Below, piece after piece: positions 52,929-63,457 of a stretch of 64,000 nt of DNA (positions within the stretch are counted from its first letter, which is position 1; the number at the start of each line of letters is the position of its first letter). Source of the stretch: JAGVSZ01 sp963747775. GTDB taxonomy: Bacteria; Pseudomonadota; Gammaproteobacteria; Burkholderiales; SG8-39. The stretch lies in the NCBI GenBank assembly GCA_963747775.1, contig CAVVGT010000016.1, positions 682,001 through 746,000 of the forward strand. Reading direction: 5' to 3'. Below the pieces are notes generated by a model, which saw only the letters and a program-made list of their open reading frames with translations, was not told the DNA's origin and searched no databases. Both the position numbers and the translations under genes were made by a program.

Positions 52929-53992
52929 CGCGTGACGCGGGCGCGCGTGGCCATGGCGAGCAGGTAGACGAGCGCCGCGAACGGCCAGAGCGTCGAGACG
53001 GTGCGCGTCAGGCCGTTGAAGTTGAAGAAGTGTCCCTGCCACCACACGGCGAGCGAGTTCGCGAGGTACGGGTTCTCGGGCGCGACGTTGACGAGCGCGG
53101 TCGCGGCCATGAGCGCGAGCCCGCCCAGCGCGACTGCGCCTGCGCGCGGCAGCCCGACCGCGGCGAGCGAGACGACACTTCCGAGCGCGAGCCCGGTGGC
53201 CGCGCCGGGCGTGAGCCAGGCGAGCGCTGCCTGCGGCTCGAAAAGAATCGCAAACGCGGCGCTGCGCGCCGCGAGCGCGGCGACGATCGCCGTCGCCGCG
53301 ATTCTCCGTCGCGGCCCGTCCGCGGCGACCAGGAGCGCGACGAACAGCGCCACGGCGACGACGTTCGCGGCTGCCACCCCCGCCTCGATGTGCATGAAGG
53401 TCTCGGCCGGGTACAGCTCCGGGGTCGTACCGCCGATGAGACCGCGCAAGTCGCCGTTGCCGAACAGCAGCGTCTCGGGGTTGAGCTGCGTGAAGAGCCA
53501 CAGCCCGATCAGCACCAGCCCGAGATCGACGGCGTGACCGGCCCCGAACAGGCGCGCGCGCGCGCGCCGCAAGCCGGCCGCGGGCGCGAGGTGGCCGGAG
53601 ATCGCAATCCCCGCAAGCGCTCCGATCGCCGCGCCGACCGCGTTTGCGGCGAGGTCGGCGTTGGACGCGATGCGCTCGGGCAGATAGCTCTGCGCGGCTT
53701 CGAGCAACAGGCTCACCGCGATCGCCCCTGCGGTCGCGATCAGGGCGGCGGCCGCGCCGTTCACCCGGGGTGCGAGGGCGAGCACCGCGAGCAGGGCGAG
53801 CGGCAGGTAGGCCGCAACGTTCAGCGCGACGTCGAACCAGGTGAAGTACTGCGGCGGCGGCGCGCCGAGAAACGCGAACGGCGAGAGACCCTGGTCGCGC
53901 CAGCCGCTCAGCGGGTAGAGGCTGCCGTAGACGACCAGGAGCAGGTATGCGGCCAGCAGGTAGCGTGCAAGCGGCGAGGCGTGCGGGGCCAT
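52925..53992 (-). CDS. VanZ-like membrane protein
   Basis: A 355-residue membrane protein with about eight helices. The VanZ-like domain fills the first 140 residues: YLLLVVYGSLYPLSGW, WFDVALNVAAYLPLALL and LLLEAAQSYLPERIASNADLAANAVGAAIGAL. This part contains the conserved D/N and E(A/S)xQ-like residues. A further membrane module with a long loop (LFGNGDLRGLIGGTTPELYPAETF) follows. Despite the name, no teicoplanin resistance should be inferred. It overlaps AsmA at the 3' end and starts 11 bp after the macro-domain gene. Confidence 0.82.
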   Translation of the reverse strand: MAPHASPLARYLLAAYLLLVVYGSLYPLSGWRDQGLSPFAFLGAPPPQYFTWFDVALNVAAYLPLALLAVLALAPRVNGAAAALIATAGAIAVSLLLEAAQSYLPERIASNADLAANAVGAAIGALAGIAISGHLAPAAGLRRARARLFGAGHAVDLGLVLIGLWLFTQLNPETLLFGNGDLRGLIGGTTPELYPAETFMHIEAGVAAANVVAVALFVALLVAADGPRRRIAATAIVAALAARSAAFAILFEPQAALAWLTPGAATGLALGSVVSLAAVGLPRAGAVALGGLALMAATALVNVAPENPYLANSLAVWWQGHFFNFNGLTRTVSTLWPFAALVYLLAMATRARVTR

Positions 53993-54003
53993 CGCGCGCC
54001 GTC

Positions 54004-54519
54004 TCAATCGAACCGCGCGAGCGCGGACTCGTAGGCACGCAGCGCGTCGTCGGCGAACAGCGCGAACACGATGCGCTCGAGCCGCGGCCCGGCGGCGACG
54101 AACGACGCGCACGTCTCGATCGCGAGCGGCGCGGCGAGCTCGAGCGGATAGCCGTAGATGCCGCAGCTGATCGCCGGGAAAGCGATCGAGCCCAGCTCGT
54201 GCGCGACGGCGATCTCGAGACTGCGGCGGTAGCAGGAAGCGAGCAGCGCCGGCTCGCCGTGCGTACCGCCGTGCCACACCGGTCCGACGGCGTGGATCAC
54301 GTGGCGTGCGGGCAGCCGGTAGCCGCGCGTGAGCTTCGCATCGCCGGTCGCGCAGCCTCGGAGCTTGCGGCACTCGGCCAGGAGCTCGGGACCGGCGGCG
54401 CGGTGAATCGCGCCGTCGACGCCGCCTCCGCCGAGGAGCGACGCATTGGCGGCGTTCACGATCGCATCGACGGCGAGCGTGGTGATGTCGGCGCGGACCG
54501 CCTGGAAGCGCGTGCTCAT
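54004..54519 (-). CDS. ymdB: Macro-domain O-acetyl-ADP-ribose deacetylase
   Basis: A 171-residue macro domain of standard length. The ADP-ribose site is complete: DAIVNAANASLLGGGGVDGAIHRAAG, YRLPARHVIHAVGPVW and FPAISCGIYGYPLELAA. It should hydrolyse O-acetyl-ADP-ribose or ADP-ribose-protein bonds. It is the first gene of the macro-VanZ-AsmA minus-strand run and is divergent from ppk2. Confidence 0.92.
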   Translation of the reverse strand: MSTRFQAVRADITTLAVDAIVNAANASLLGGGGVDGAIHRAAGPELLAECRKLRGCATGDAKLTRGYRLPARHVIHAVGPVWHGGTHGEPALLASCYRRSLEIAVAHELGSIAFPAISCGIYGYPLELAAPLAIETCASFVAAGPRLERIVFALFADDALRAYESALARFD

Positions 54520-54597
54520 GGTGGCGCCAATTCAATCACGGATCGGACGCCGGTGGCGTGCGCTAGACTGCCGGCCGTTCGCCAAGGGGAACCGTCC

Positions 54598-55503
54598 ATG
54601 CCGAGAAAAGAGATCATCGATCGCATCGAGAAGTTCGTGGATCCGTACCGCGTTACGAAGGGCAAGGGCTTCCGCCTCAAGGACATCGATCCCGGCGACA
54701 CCCGCAAGCTCAAGTCCGACCGGAAGGACGAGGCGAAGGAGGTGCTCGCGCAGGGCGTCGAGTGGCTCGCCGAGGAGCAGGACAAGCTCTATGCGCAGGA
54801 CCGCTGGTCGGTGCTGCTCGTGTTCCAGGCGATGGACGCGGCCGGCAAGGACGGAACGATCAAGCACGTCATGAGCGGCGTGAACCCGCAGGGCTGCCAG
54901 GTGTTCTCGTTCAAGCAACCGTCCCCGGAGGACCTCGACCACGACTTCCTGTGGCGCTACGAGAAGTGCCTGCCCGAGCGCGGCCGCATCGGCATCTTCA
55001 ACCGCAGCTACTACGAGGAGGTGCTCGTGGTGCGCGTGCACGAGGAGATCCTCCAACGCCAGAGGCTGCCGCCGCGGGTGGTGAGCAAGGGGATCTGGAA
55101 GGAGCGGCTCGCGGACATCGCGGCGTTCGAGGACTACCTGACGCGGCAGGGCACGATCGTGCTCAAGTTCTTCCTGCACGTCTCGCGCAAGGAGCAGAAG
55201 AAGCGCTTCATGGAGCGCCTCGACCAGCCCGAGAAGAACTGGAAGTTCTCGCCCGCCGACGTGCACGAGCGGCAGTACTGGAACGACTACATGACCGCGT
55301 TCGAGGACGCGATCCGCGCGACCGCCACGAAGCACGCGCCCTGGTTCGTCGTGCCGGCGGACAACAAGTGGTTCACGCGCCTGGTGGTCGCCGCGGCGAT
55401 CGTCGAGGCGCTCGAGAAGCTCGACCTCGAATACCCGAAGATCGACGCGGCGAAGAGGAAGGAGCTCGCCGCGGCGCGCGCGGCCCTCCTGAAGGAAAAG
55501 TAG
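54598..55503 (+). CDS. ppk2: Polyphosphate kinase 2
   Basis: A 301-residue class I PPK2. Walker A is VFQAMDAAGKDGTIKHVMSG, the lid and Walker B area has GIFNRSYYEEVLVVRVHEE, and the C-terminal lid module includes KWKFSPADVHERQ-like sequence (NWKFSPADVHERQYWNDYMTA). It transfers phosphate between polyphosphate and a nucleoside diphosphate. The gene stands alone between the divergent macro-domain gene and the DUF3141 operon. Confidence 0.92.
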   Translation: MPRKEIIDRIEKFVDPYRVTKGKGFRLKDIDPGDTRKLKSDRKDEAKEVLAQGVEWLAEEQDKLYAQDRWSVLLVFQAMDAAGKDGTIKHVMSGVNPQGCQVFSFKQPSPEDLDHDFLWRYEKCLPERGRIGIFNRSYYEEVLVVRVHEEILQRQRLPPRVVSKGIWKERLADIAAFEDYLTRQGTIVLKFFLHVSRKEQKKRFMERLDQPEKNWKFSPADVHERQYWNDYMTAFEDAIRATATKHAPWFVVPADNKWFTRLVVAAAIVEALEKLDLEYPKIDAAKRKELAAARAALLKEK

Positions 55504-55507
55504 CCGC

Positions 55508-55526
55508 CCCGGGATCCCCTCCCGGG
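55508..55526 (+). terminator. Hairpin after ppk2
   Basis: CCCGGGA (55508-55514), loop TCCCC, TCCCGGG (55520-55526), 5 bp after the ppk2 stop. There is no U run, so it may be a Rho-assisted or stability structure. Confidence 0.4.
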
Positions 55527-55533
55527 CCGCCCC

Positions 55534-55547
55534 TTGCGCGGGGTCAA
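55534..55547 (+). promoter_or_regulatory. FNR-like half-conserved site upstream of the DUF3141 operon
   Basis: TTGCG-CGGG-GTCAA matches TTGAY-N4-RTCAA in all but the two last bases of the first arm. It lies about 90 bp before the ATG at 55636. Together with the perfect site at 33.7 kb it hints at an FNR-type regulon, but alone it is weak. Confidence 0.35.
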
Positions 55548-55575
55548 GACCTCGTCGGTTCGGTGTGGTAGCCTT

Positions 55576-55592
55576 ATGGTGCAACGCACCAT
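55576..55592. promoter_or_regulatory. 17-bp operator-like palindrome
   Basis: ATGGTGC-AAC-GCACCAT is a perfect inverted repeat with 7-bp arms, 43 bp upstream of the DUF3141 start at 55636 and just after the region where a promoter is expected. This is good geometry for a repressor site. Confidence 0.4.
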
Positions 55593-55635
55593 TGAGTGCT
55601 CCACGTTTGCGCCTCCCGCTCCGAAGGTGATCCCG

Positions 55636-57950
55636 ATGACCGACTTAGGCAAGCAGCTTTCCCGCACCCACGACCTGTCCGGCAAGGTCGCGCAGCTCTT
55701 CCAGAAGCGCGCGCAAACCGCGCAACAGCGATTCAGCGAGCGCGTGCAGAACGCCTACGCGAAGCACATCGCCGACCTCGTGTCGAAGCCGATGTCGCCG
55801 TGGGACATCTGGACCGACTGGTCGCGTTACGCGGTCGATTTCGCGCAGCGGTCGACGCTGTTCTGGGACGCGATTCGCGCGCGCGGCAACCAGTACGTCG
55901 AGCACAACCGGCAGGGCATGCCGCCGGTGCTGCACTTCGACTACGAGGTCGTGCTCGACGCGCGCACCTTCGACCGGCCCGTGAACTACGCGATGCTGCG
56001 CATCGTCCCGCCGCAGGGCGTGACCGTCGATCCGAAGCGCCGGCCCTACGTCATCATCGACCCGCGCGCCGGCCACGGCCCGGGCATCGGCGGGTTCAAG
56101 GACGACTCCCAGGTCGGCGTCGCGCTGCGCGAAGGCCACCCGGTCTACTTCGTGATGTTCTATCCGCAGCCCGAGCCGGGGCAGACGCTGCTCGACGTGA
56201 CCGAGGCCGAGCGGAAGTTCGTGCACCGGGTGCGCGAGCTGCATCCCGACAGCCCGAAGCCCGTGATCGTAGGCAACTGCCAGGGCGGCTGGGCGGCGAT
56301 GATGCTCGCCGCCGCCGATCCCGACGAGATGGGGCCGATCGTGATCAACGGCGCGCCGATGTCGTACTGGGGCGGCGCCTCGGGGGAGGAGCAGGCCGAG
56401 AACCCGATGCGGTACGCCGGCGGCGCCCTCGGCGGCACGTGGCTCGCTTCGCTCACCGCCGACCTCGGCAACGGGGTCTTCGACGGCGCCCACCTGGTGC
56501 AGAACTTCGAGAACCTAAATCCGTCGAACACGTTCTGGGACAAGTACTACAACCTGTTCGCGAACGTCGACACCGAGACGCCGCGCTTCCTCGAGTTCGA
56601 GCGCTGGTGGGGCGGGTTCTTCCTGATGAACCGCGAGGAGATCGAGTGGATCACGCAGAAGCTGTTTGTCGGCAACGATCTCTGGTCCGGGAAGATGAAG
56701 TCGAAGACCGGCGAGCTGCTCGACCTGAAGCGGATCAAGTCGCCGATCATCCTGTTCGCATCGATGGGCGACAACATCACGCCCGCCGCAGCAGGCGTTC
56801 AACTGGGTGGCCGACGTGTACGGCTCGACCGACGAGATCAAGGCACGCGGTCAGGTCATCGTCGGCCTCCTCCACAAGAACATCGGACACCTCGGCATCT
56901 TTGTGTCCGGCGGCGTGGCGAAGAAGGAGCACGCGCAGATCGTCTCGGTGCTGAAGTCGATCGAGGCGCTGCCGCCCGGGCTGTACGCCATGGAGATCGT
57001 CGAGACGAAGGGCGCCGACGGCAAGCCGGCGTACGACGTGCAATTCGACGAGCACCGGCTCGAGGAGGTCGTCGCGCGCGCCAACCGCATCAAGCGCGTC
57101 GACGAGAAGCCGTTCGAGGCGGTCGGCCGCGGTCTCGGAGTTCAACCAGCGCGCCTACGAGCTGTTCGCGCAGCCGCTCGTGCAGGCGCTGTCGAACGAG
57201 TACACCGCCAAGCTCGGGCGCGAGTTCCATCCGCTGCGCTTCCAGCGCTGGGCGTTCTCCGACCTGAACCCCTGGCTCGCCTGGCTCAAGCCCGCGGCGG
57301 CGATGGTTCAGGCGAACCGGCAGGCGCTCGGGGACGATCGCCGAGCCGCCGGGTCGAGCAGATGATGTCCGAGATCGTGAGCGCGTCGCTCGATCTACTA
57401 CCGCGACCTGCGCGACGCGACGAGCGAGGCGCCGTTCTTCCAGATCTACGGCAACATGTTCGCGCTCTACATGGCGGACCGGCAAGAGACCGAGGCGAGC
57501 GCGGACGAAGCAGCGTCGATCCGCGCGAGGCGCCGTTCGTCAAGGAGGCGCTCGCTTCGATCGAGGAAGGCGGCTACGCGGCGGCGCTCACCCGGGTCGC
57601 TGCGCTGCTGGCCGAGCGATGACGCGACCATTCCGCTCGCCAATACGAGCTCAAGACCGAGCTCGCGGCCGAGTATGCCGAATCTGCTGCCCCGACTTGC
57701 GCCGCGACCAGATGCGCCGCATGCGCGGCGAGCAGGACATCATCGTGCGGTACGCGCGCGAACGGGCGATCGAGACGCTGCCGAAGCTCCTCGATCAGCG
57801 CGCCGACCGCGAGCGGTTCCTCACGCTGCATGGACAAGCTCGCCGCCGACCCGCGCCTCTCGGGCGTCCCAGAGCAGCGCACGATCGCGACTGGTTCGAA
57901 ACGGTGCGCAAGGTGCTCGACGCCGCGCGCGCCGCGCCTCGCTGCGGTAA
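55636..57950 (+). CDS. DUF3141 family protein (PHA-synthase-like alpha/beta hydrolase; multiply frameshifted)
   Basis: ATG at 55636 after AAGGTGA. The first 380 residues are intact and show an alpha/beta hydrolase of the PhaC-like DUF3141 family: DPRAGHGPGIGGFKDDSQVG, the elbow PVIVGNCQGGWAAMML (cysteine in place of the usual serine) and ERWWGGFFLMNREEIEWI. From 56.78 kb the frame shifts repeatedly, but homology continues through NWVADVYGSTDEIKARGQ, HPLRFQRWAFSDLNPWLAWL and MRGEQDIIVRYARERAIETLP. The probable stop is TAA at 57948-57950. The family sits in operons with phosphotransacetylase and acetate kinase and its chemistry is unknown. Shifts look like sequence errors (see findings). Confidence 0.85.
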
Positions 57951-57979
57951 CGAAGAAGAACCAGGCGCGCTTGAGCGCC

Positions 57980-59395
57980 ATGACGACTGGCAAGCATCGC
58001 AACCTGACCTTCGACGAGATCGAGATCGGCCACCCGTTCAGCGTCTCGCGCCCGCTCAGCCGCACCGACGTCGAGGCGCTGGCCCTCGTCTCCGGCGACG
58101 TCGATCCGTTCCACGTCGAGGCCGGCGACGCCCGGCACGACGAGCCCGGCGAGTCGCGCAGGCGGTCGGCGGCGGAAGCGATCCTCTCCACCTGGTGAAT
58201 CGGCCGCATGCCCGGCCCCGGCACGCGATCCTCGTCGAGGACCTGCCCTTCGACGGCGAGATCCAGCACCGGCGACGACGGTCACCGCGACCGTGACGCC
58301 GCGCGAGAAACACGCGCGACGGGCATGCCGTCATGTTCGACTGCAAGGTCGCGCAGCGACGGGCGTCGACCTGATCGCCGGCACGCGTCGACGGTGGCAG
58401 CGCCGACGCGCCGCATCAGCCTACGACGAGGTCGCGACGCCGCAGTGATCCTGCGGCGCACCGATGCGTTCGCGCGCGCTGCTCAAGCGCTGCGCAGGGC
58501 CTGCGCGCCGGTGACCTGCGCGATCGTGCACCCGTGCGATCGCGATTCGCTGCTCGGTGCGATCGAGGCCGCCAAGCGCAAGCTGATCGTGCCGGTGCTG
58601 GTCGGCCCGGAGGCGAAGATCCGCGCGGTCGCCGCAGCGCCGAGAAGGTCGATCTGTCGCCCTACCGCATCGTCTCCACCGAGCACAGCCATGCCGCCGC
58701 CGAGCAGGCCGTCGCGATGGCCCGCGCCGGCGAGGTCGAGGCGCTGATGAAGGGCAGCCTGCACACCGACGAGCTGATGGGCGCGGTGGTGCCGTCGGCG
58801 ACGGGCCTGCGCACCGCGCGGCGCATCAGCCACGTCTTCGTCATGGACGTGCCCGCCTATCCGCGGCCGCTGCTGGTGACCGACGCCGCGATCAACATCT
58901 GCCCCGACCTCGAGGGCAAGGTCGACATCGTGCAGAACGCCATCGACCTCGCGCAGGTCGCTCGGCATCGAGCAGCCGAAGGTCGCCATCCTCTCGGCGG
59001 TCGAGACCGTCAACCCGAAGATCCCGTCGACGCTCGACGCGGCGGCGCTGTGCAAGATGGCCGATCGCGGGCAGATCACCGGCGGCCTGCTCGACGGGCC
59101 GCTCGCGTTCGACAACGCGATCAGCGAGGAGGCGGCCAAGACGAAGAAGATCGTCTCGCCGGTCGCGGGCAAGGCCGACATCCTGCTCGTGCCCGATCTC
59201 GAGGCCGGCAACATGGTGGCCAAGCAGCTTCAGTACCTCGCCGGCGCCGACAGCGCCGGCATCGTCCTCGGCACGCGCGTGCCGATCGTGCTCACGAGCC
59301 GCGCCGACACCGTGCGCACGCGGCTCGCGTCGGCGGCGGTCATGGCGCTCGTCGCGCACGCACGGCGCAGCGAAGCTCGCCGGCCAGCGGCGTAG
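57980..59395 (+). CDS. Bifunctional enoyl-CoA hydratase / phosphate acetyltransferase (frameshifted)
   Basis: The N-terminal MaoC-like part begins HRNLTFDEIEIGHPFSVSRP and contains LVSGDVDPFHVEAGDA. The C-terminal PTA_PTB domain contains CAIVHPCDRDSLLGAIEAAK, RIVSTEHSHAAAEQAVAMA, SLHTDELMGAVVPS and KADILLVPDLEAGNM. The parts are spread over several frames, with at least half a dozen one-base shifts between 58.1 and 59.0 kb. Expected length about 465 residues. It probably converts acyl-CoA and phosphate to acyl-phosphate for the kinase encoded next. Confidence 0.85.
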
Positions 59396-59402
59396 GACGA
59401 CG

Positions 59403-60604
59403 ATGGCCGACGCAATCGTCGTCCTGAACGCCGGCTCGTCGAGCATCAAGTTCTCGCTCTTCCTCGCGCGCGGCGCGGACCTGGAGCTGCGACGTCCGCG
59501 GCCAGATCGAGGGCCTGTTCACCGCGCCCCGCTTCGTCGCCAAGGACGCGCGACGGCGCCACGTCGAGCGAGAAGTCCTGGGGCGACGGCACGCAGCCTC
59601 GGCCACGAGGCGGCGCTGCGAGCACCTCGTCGACTTCCTCCGCAGCGAAGCTCGCGCGACGATCAGCCTGGTCGGGGTCGGTCATCGCGTCGTGCATGGC
59701 GGGCTCGAATACGCGCGAGCCGGTGCGCGTCGACGCCGAACGTGCTCGCGCGGCTGCGAGAAGTTCGTGCCGCTCGCGCCGCTGCACCAGCCGCACAACC
59801 TGGCGCCGATCCGCGCGCTGCTGGAGCGCCGCGCCGGATCTGCCGCAGGTCGCCTGCTTCGACACCTCGTTCCACCGCACCAATCCGGACATCGCGCAGC
59901 GGTTCGCGCTCCCCGCGGAGCTGCACGATGCCGGCGTGCGCCGCTACGGTTTCCACGGCCTGTCCTACGAGTACATCGCGTCGGTGCTGCCGCAGCACGA
60001 CGCGAAGGCGGCCGCGGGCAGGACCGTCGTGCTGCATCTGGGCAACGGCGCGAGCATGTGCGCCATCGAAGGCGGCAAGAGCGTCGCGAGCACGATGGGC
60101 TTCACCGCGGTCGACGGGCTGCCGATGGGCACGCGCATGCGGCACGCTCGACCCGGGCGTGATCCTGTACCTGATGGACGAGCGCAAGATGGACGCGCGC
60201 GCCATCGAGAAGCTGATCTACACGCAGTCGGGCCTGCTCGGCGTGTCCGGCGTCTCGAGCGACATGCGGACGCTGCTTGCCAGCGACGACCCGCGCGCGA
60301 AGCTGGCGATCGACCTGTACTGCTACCGCATCCGGCGCGAGCTGGGCTCGCTCGCGGCGCGCGCTCGGCGGACTCGACGCGATCGTGTTCACCGCCGGGA
60401 TCGGCGAGAACGCGGCGGCGATCCGCGCGCGCGTGTGCCGCGACGCGCGCTGGCTCGGCGTCGAGCTCGACGCGGCCGCGAACGCCAACGGCGGGCCCCG
60501 CGATCAGCACGGCGGGAAGCCGCGTGGCGGTCTGGTCGATCCCGACCAACGAGGAGCTGATGATCGCCCGGCACGCGCGCCGGCGTCATCGCGAACAGGC
60601 ATGA
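59403..60604 (+). CDS. ackA: Acetate/propionate family kinase (frameshifted)
   Basis: Starts ADAIVVLNAGSSSIKFSLFL at 59403. Later blocks are HQPHNLAP-like sequence, DTSFHRTNPDIAQRFALP, RYGFHGLSYEYIASVLP, VLHLGNGASMCAIEGGKS, TMGFTAVDGLPMGTR and GVSSDMRTLLASDDPRAK, all diagnostic for acetokinases (about 400 residues). They are split among frames by roughly ten one-base insertions. It makes ATP from acyl-phosphate and ADP. The TGA at 60602 overlaps the next ATG (ATGA). Confidence 0.88.
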
Positions 60605-61399
60605 ACCGCATGGCAATGGACGTTCCCCGCCCGGTGCTGAAGGGCAAGAAGGCGCTCGTCGTCGGCATCGCCAACGAGCACTCGATCGCCTACGGCTGCG
60701 CCGCGGCGTTCCGCGAGCTCGGCGCCGAGCTCGCGATCACCTATCTGAACGAGAAGGCGAAAGCGCTACGTCGAGCCGCTGGCGCGAGCGCTCGAGGCGC
60801 CGATCTTCGCTGCCGCTCGACGTCGCGCAGCCGGGCGAGCTCGAGGCGGTCTTCGAGCGCATCGGCGAAGGAATGGGGCCGGCTCGACATCCTGGTGCAC
60901 TCGATCGCCTGGGCGCCGAAGGACGACCTGCAGGGCGGGCTGCTCGAACTGCTCGGCCGAGGGCTTCGCGCAAGGCGATGGACGTGTCCTGCCACTCGTT
61001 CATCCGCATGGCGCGGCTCGCCGCGCCGCTGATGACCGACGGCGGCACGATGTTCGCGATGAGCTACCACGGCGCGCAGAAGGTGGTCGCCAACTACAAC
61101 GTGATGGGCCCGGTCAAGGCGGCGCTCGAAGCGGCGTGCCGCTATCTCGCCTACGAGCTGGGACCGCAGAGGCATCCGCGTCCATCCGATCTCGCCCGGG
61201 CCGCTCAAGACGCGCGCCGCGTCGGGCCTGAAGGACTTCGACCTGCTGCTGAACGAGGCCGTCCAGCGCGCGCCCGGTCGGCGAGCTGGTGGACATCATG
61301 GACGTCGGCTTCGCCTGCGCGTACCTCGCGACGCCCTACGCGCGCCGCATGACCGGCGAGACGATCTACGTCGACGGCGGCGTGAACATCATGGCGTGA
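60601..61399 (+). CDS. fabI: Enoyl-ACP reductase FabI (frameshifted)
   Basis: From the ATG at 60601 (or 60610) the product starts VLKGKKALVVGIANEHSIAY, the FabI nucleotide-binding loop. It continues with DILVHSIAWAPKDDLQGG, SYHGAQKVVANYNVMGPVKA with the catalytic Tyr-x6-Lys, and ends GETIYVDGGVNIMA. About five frame changes occur. It reduces enoyl-ACP with NADH in fatty-acid synthesis. Its place at the end of the DUF3141-Pta-AckA operon is a recurring arrangement in proteobacteria. Confidence 0.88.
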
Positions 61400-61424
61400 G
61401 CGCGCCGCAGACAGGAGGAAGCTC

Positions 61425-61673
61425 ATGAGCGAGAGACTGTGGATCGGCAACGTGCCGCCCGCCGCCACCGACGACGAGATCGTGGAGCTGGTGAAGCGGT
61501 ACTGCGCCTTGGACTGCAAGGTCGTCCAGCACGTCGACGGCGACGGCACGCGCCCGGCGCGCGTTCTCGAGTTCGCCGGCGCACCGCTCGGCAAGGTGGA
61601 CGAGCTCGCACTGCGGCTCGCCGGGATGTACTGGAAGGAACGCGAGCTCCACGCGTTCCGGATGCACGACTAG
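61425..61673 (+). CDS. Small RRM-like RNA-binding protein
   Basis: An intact 82-residue ORF preceded by AGGAGGAAGCTC, 25 bp after fabI. It begins RLWIGNVPPAATDDEIVELV, the RNP-2-like strand and helix of an RRM fold, and continues with KVVQHVDGDGTRPARVLEFAG where the RNP-1 strand is expected. The end (ALRLAGMYWKERELHAFRMHD) resembles the closing strand of such domains. The RNP aromatic residues are only partly conserved, so RNA binding is tentative. Confidence 0.65.
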   Translation: MSERLWIGNVPPAATDDEIVELVKRYCALDCKVVQHVDGDGTRPARVLEFAGAPLGKVDELALRLAGMYWKERELHAFRMHD

Positions 61674-61830
61674 CCTCCGCGGCGGCCAGCGTTGCCGCGC
61701 CCCGACGTTCTGGGGCAGAATGCCCCGGCACAAGACCTCGCCGCGTCCGCGCGCGAGGCGACTCGACAGGGATGAAGGCCGTCGCGGCCGGCGGCGGTGC
61801 GTTCCTCGACCCAGGCTGAGGAGGCATTCG

Positions 61831-63432
61831 ATGAGCAAGCCCGTTACCACTCGCGTTCGCACGCTGTTCGCCGCCGCGCTGGCGCTCGCTGCCGGCCTGC
61901 TCGCCGCGGCGCCCGCCGTGGCGCAGCAGAAGGTGCTCCGGTTCGTCCCCGAAGCCGACCTGCGCTCGATCGACCCGATCTGGACGACCGCGTACATCAC
62001 GCGCAACCACGGGTACATGGTGTACGACACGCTGTTCGCCACCGACGCGAAGTTCCAGGTCCAGCCGCAGATGGTGGACAAGTGGGACGTGAGCGCCGAC
62101 AAGCTCACCTACACCTTCACGCTCCGCGACGGGCTCAAGTTCCACGACGGCCAGCCGGTGCGCTCGGCCGACTGCATCGCCTCGATCGAGCGCTGGGCGA
62201 AGCGCGACGTGCTCGGCCAGAAGCTCGGGGAGATGACCGAGTCGTGGACCGCGGTCGAACGACAAGACCTTCCGTCTCAAGCTCAAGCAGCCGTTCGCGT
62301 ACGTGCTCGAGGCGCTCGGCAAGCCGTCCTCGAACGTGCCGTTCATCATGCCCGAGCGCATCGCCAAGACCGACGCGTTCCAGCAGATCCCGGAGCCGAT
62401 CGGCTCCGGCCCGTTCCGGATGGTCAAGGAGGAGTGGGTGCCGGGTAACAAGGTGGTGTACGCGAAGTTCACCGACTACGTGCCGCGCAAGGAGCCGCCC
62501 TCGTGGGCCGCCGGCGGCAAGGTGGTCAAGGTGGACCGCGTCGAGTGGCGCTACATCCCCGATTCGGCGACCGCCGCCGCGGCGCTCAACGTCGGGCGAG
62601 GTCGACTGGTGGCAGCAGCTCGCCGCCCGACCTGATCCCGGTGCTGTCGAAGAACAAGGACATCAAGATCGAGAACACCGATCCGCTCGGCTCGATGGGG
62701 ATGATCCGCTTCAACCACACGCAGCCGCCGTTCAACAACCCGAAGCTGCGCCAGGCGGTGCTATACGTGGTGAACCAGCAGGAGTACGCAATCGGCATCG
62801 CCGGCGATCCGAAGAACGGCAAGCCGTGCGCCTCCTACTTCACCTGCGGCACGCCGCTCGCGAACGACGCCGGGTCGGCGGTGCTGAGCGGCAAGCGCGA
62901 CCTGGACAAGGCGAAGCAGCTCGTCAAGGAGTCCGGCTACAAGGGCGAGAAGATCGTCGTGCTCGACGCCACCGACCAGCCGATCGTGCACCCGCAGGCG
63001 CTGATCACCACCGAGCTCTTGCGCAAGCTCGGCCTGAACGTCGAGTTGCAGGCGGGGGACTGGGGCACGCTGATCACGCGCCGCTCGTCGAAGGAGCCGG
63101 TGGAGAAGGGCGGCTGGTCGATCTTCCACACCTGGTGGGTGGGACCGGACCAGGCCACGCCGGCGCTCAACGCGGCGCTGCGCGGCGCCGGCGACAAGGC
63201 GTGGTTCGGCTGGCCGACCGACGCGAAGCTCGAGGAGCTGCGCGACCAGTGGTTCGCCGCGCCCGATCTGGCCGCGCAGAAGAAGATCGCCGAGCAGATC
63301 CAGCTGCGGGCCTGGGAAGTCGTGCCCTACATTCCGACCGCGCAGTTCATCATCCCCACCGCGTACCGCACGAACCTCTCGGGCATCCTCGTCTCGCCCG
63401 TGAACTTCATGTGGAACGTGGAGAAGAAGTAG
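61831..63432 (+). CDS. ABC transporter substrate-binding protein, SBP_bac_5 family (frameshifted)
   Basis: ATG at 61831 behind GAGGAGGC. The signal peptide ends AAAPAVAQQ. Peptide/nickel-binding family features follow: ADLRSIDPIWTTAYITRNHG, YTFTLRDGLKFHDGQPV, FNNPKLRQAVLYVVNQQEY and VVPYIPTAQFIIPTAYR. It has three clear one-base shifts (about 62257, 62597 and 62626). Corrected length is about 533 residues. It should bind peptides or other small solutes in the periplasm for the permease encoded 25 bp downstream. Confidence 0.88.
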
Positions 63433-63457
63433 CGCAGCATCTCGCGCGCTTCGGCGC

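Noticed and set aside
57456..57950. Separate short genes between 57.2 and 60.6 kb
   Set aside because: The fragments are consecutive pieces of DUF3141, Pta and AckA in shifted frames, not independent genes.
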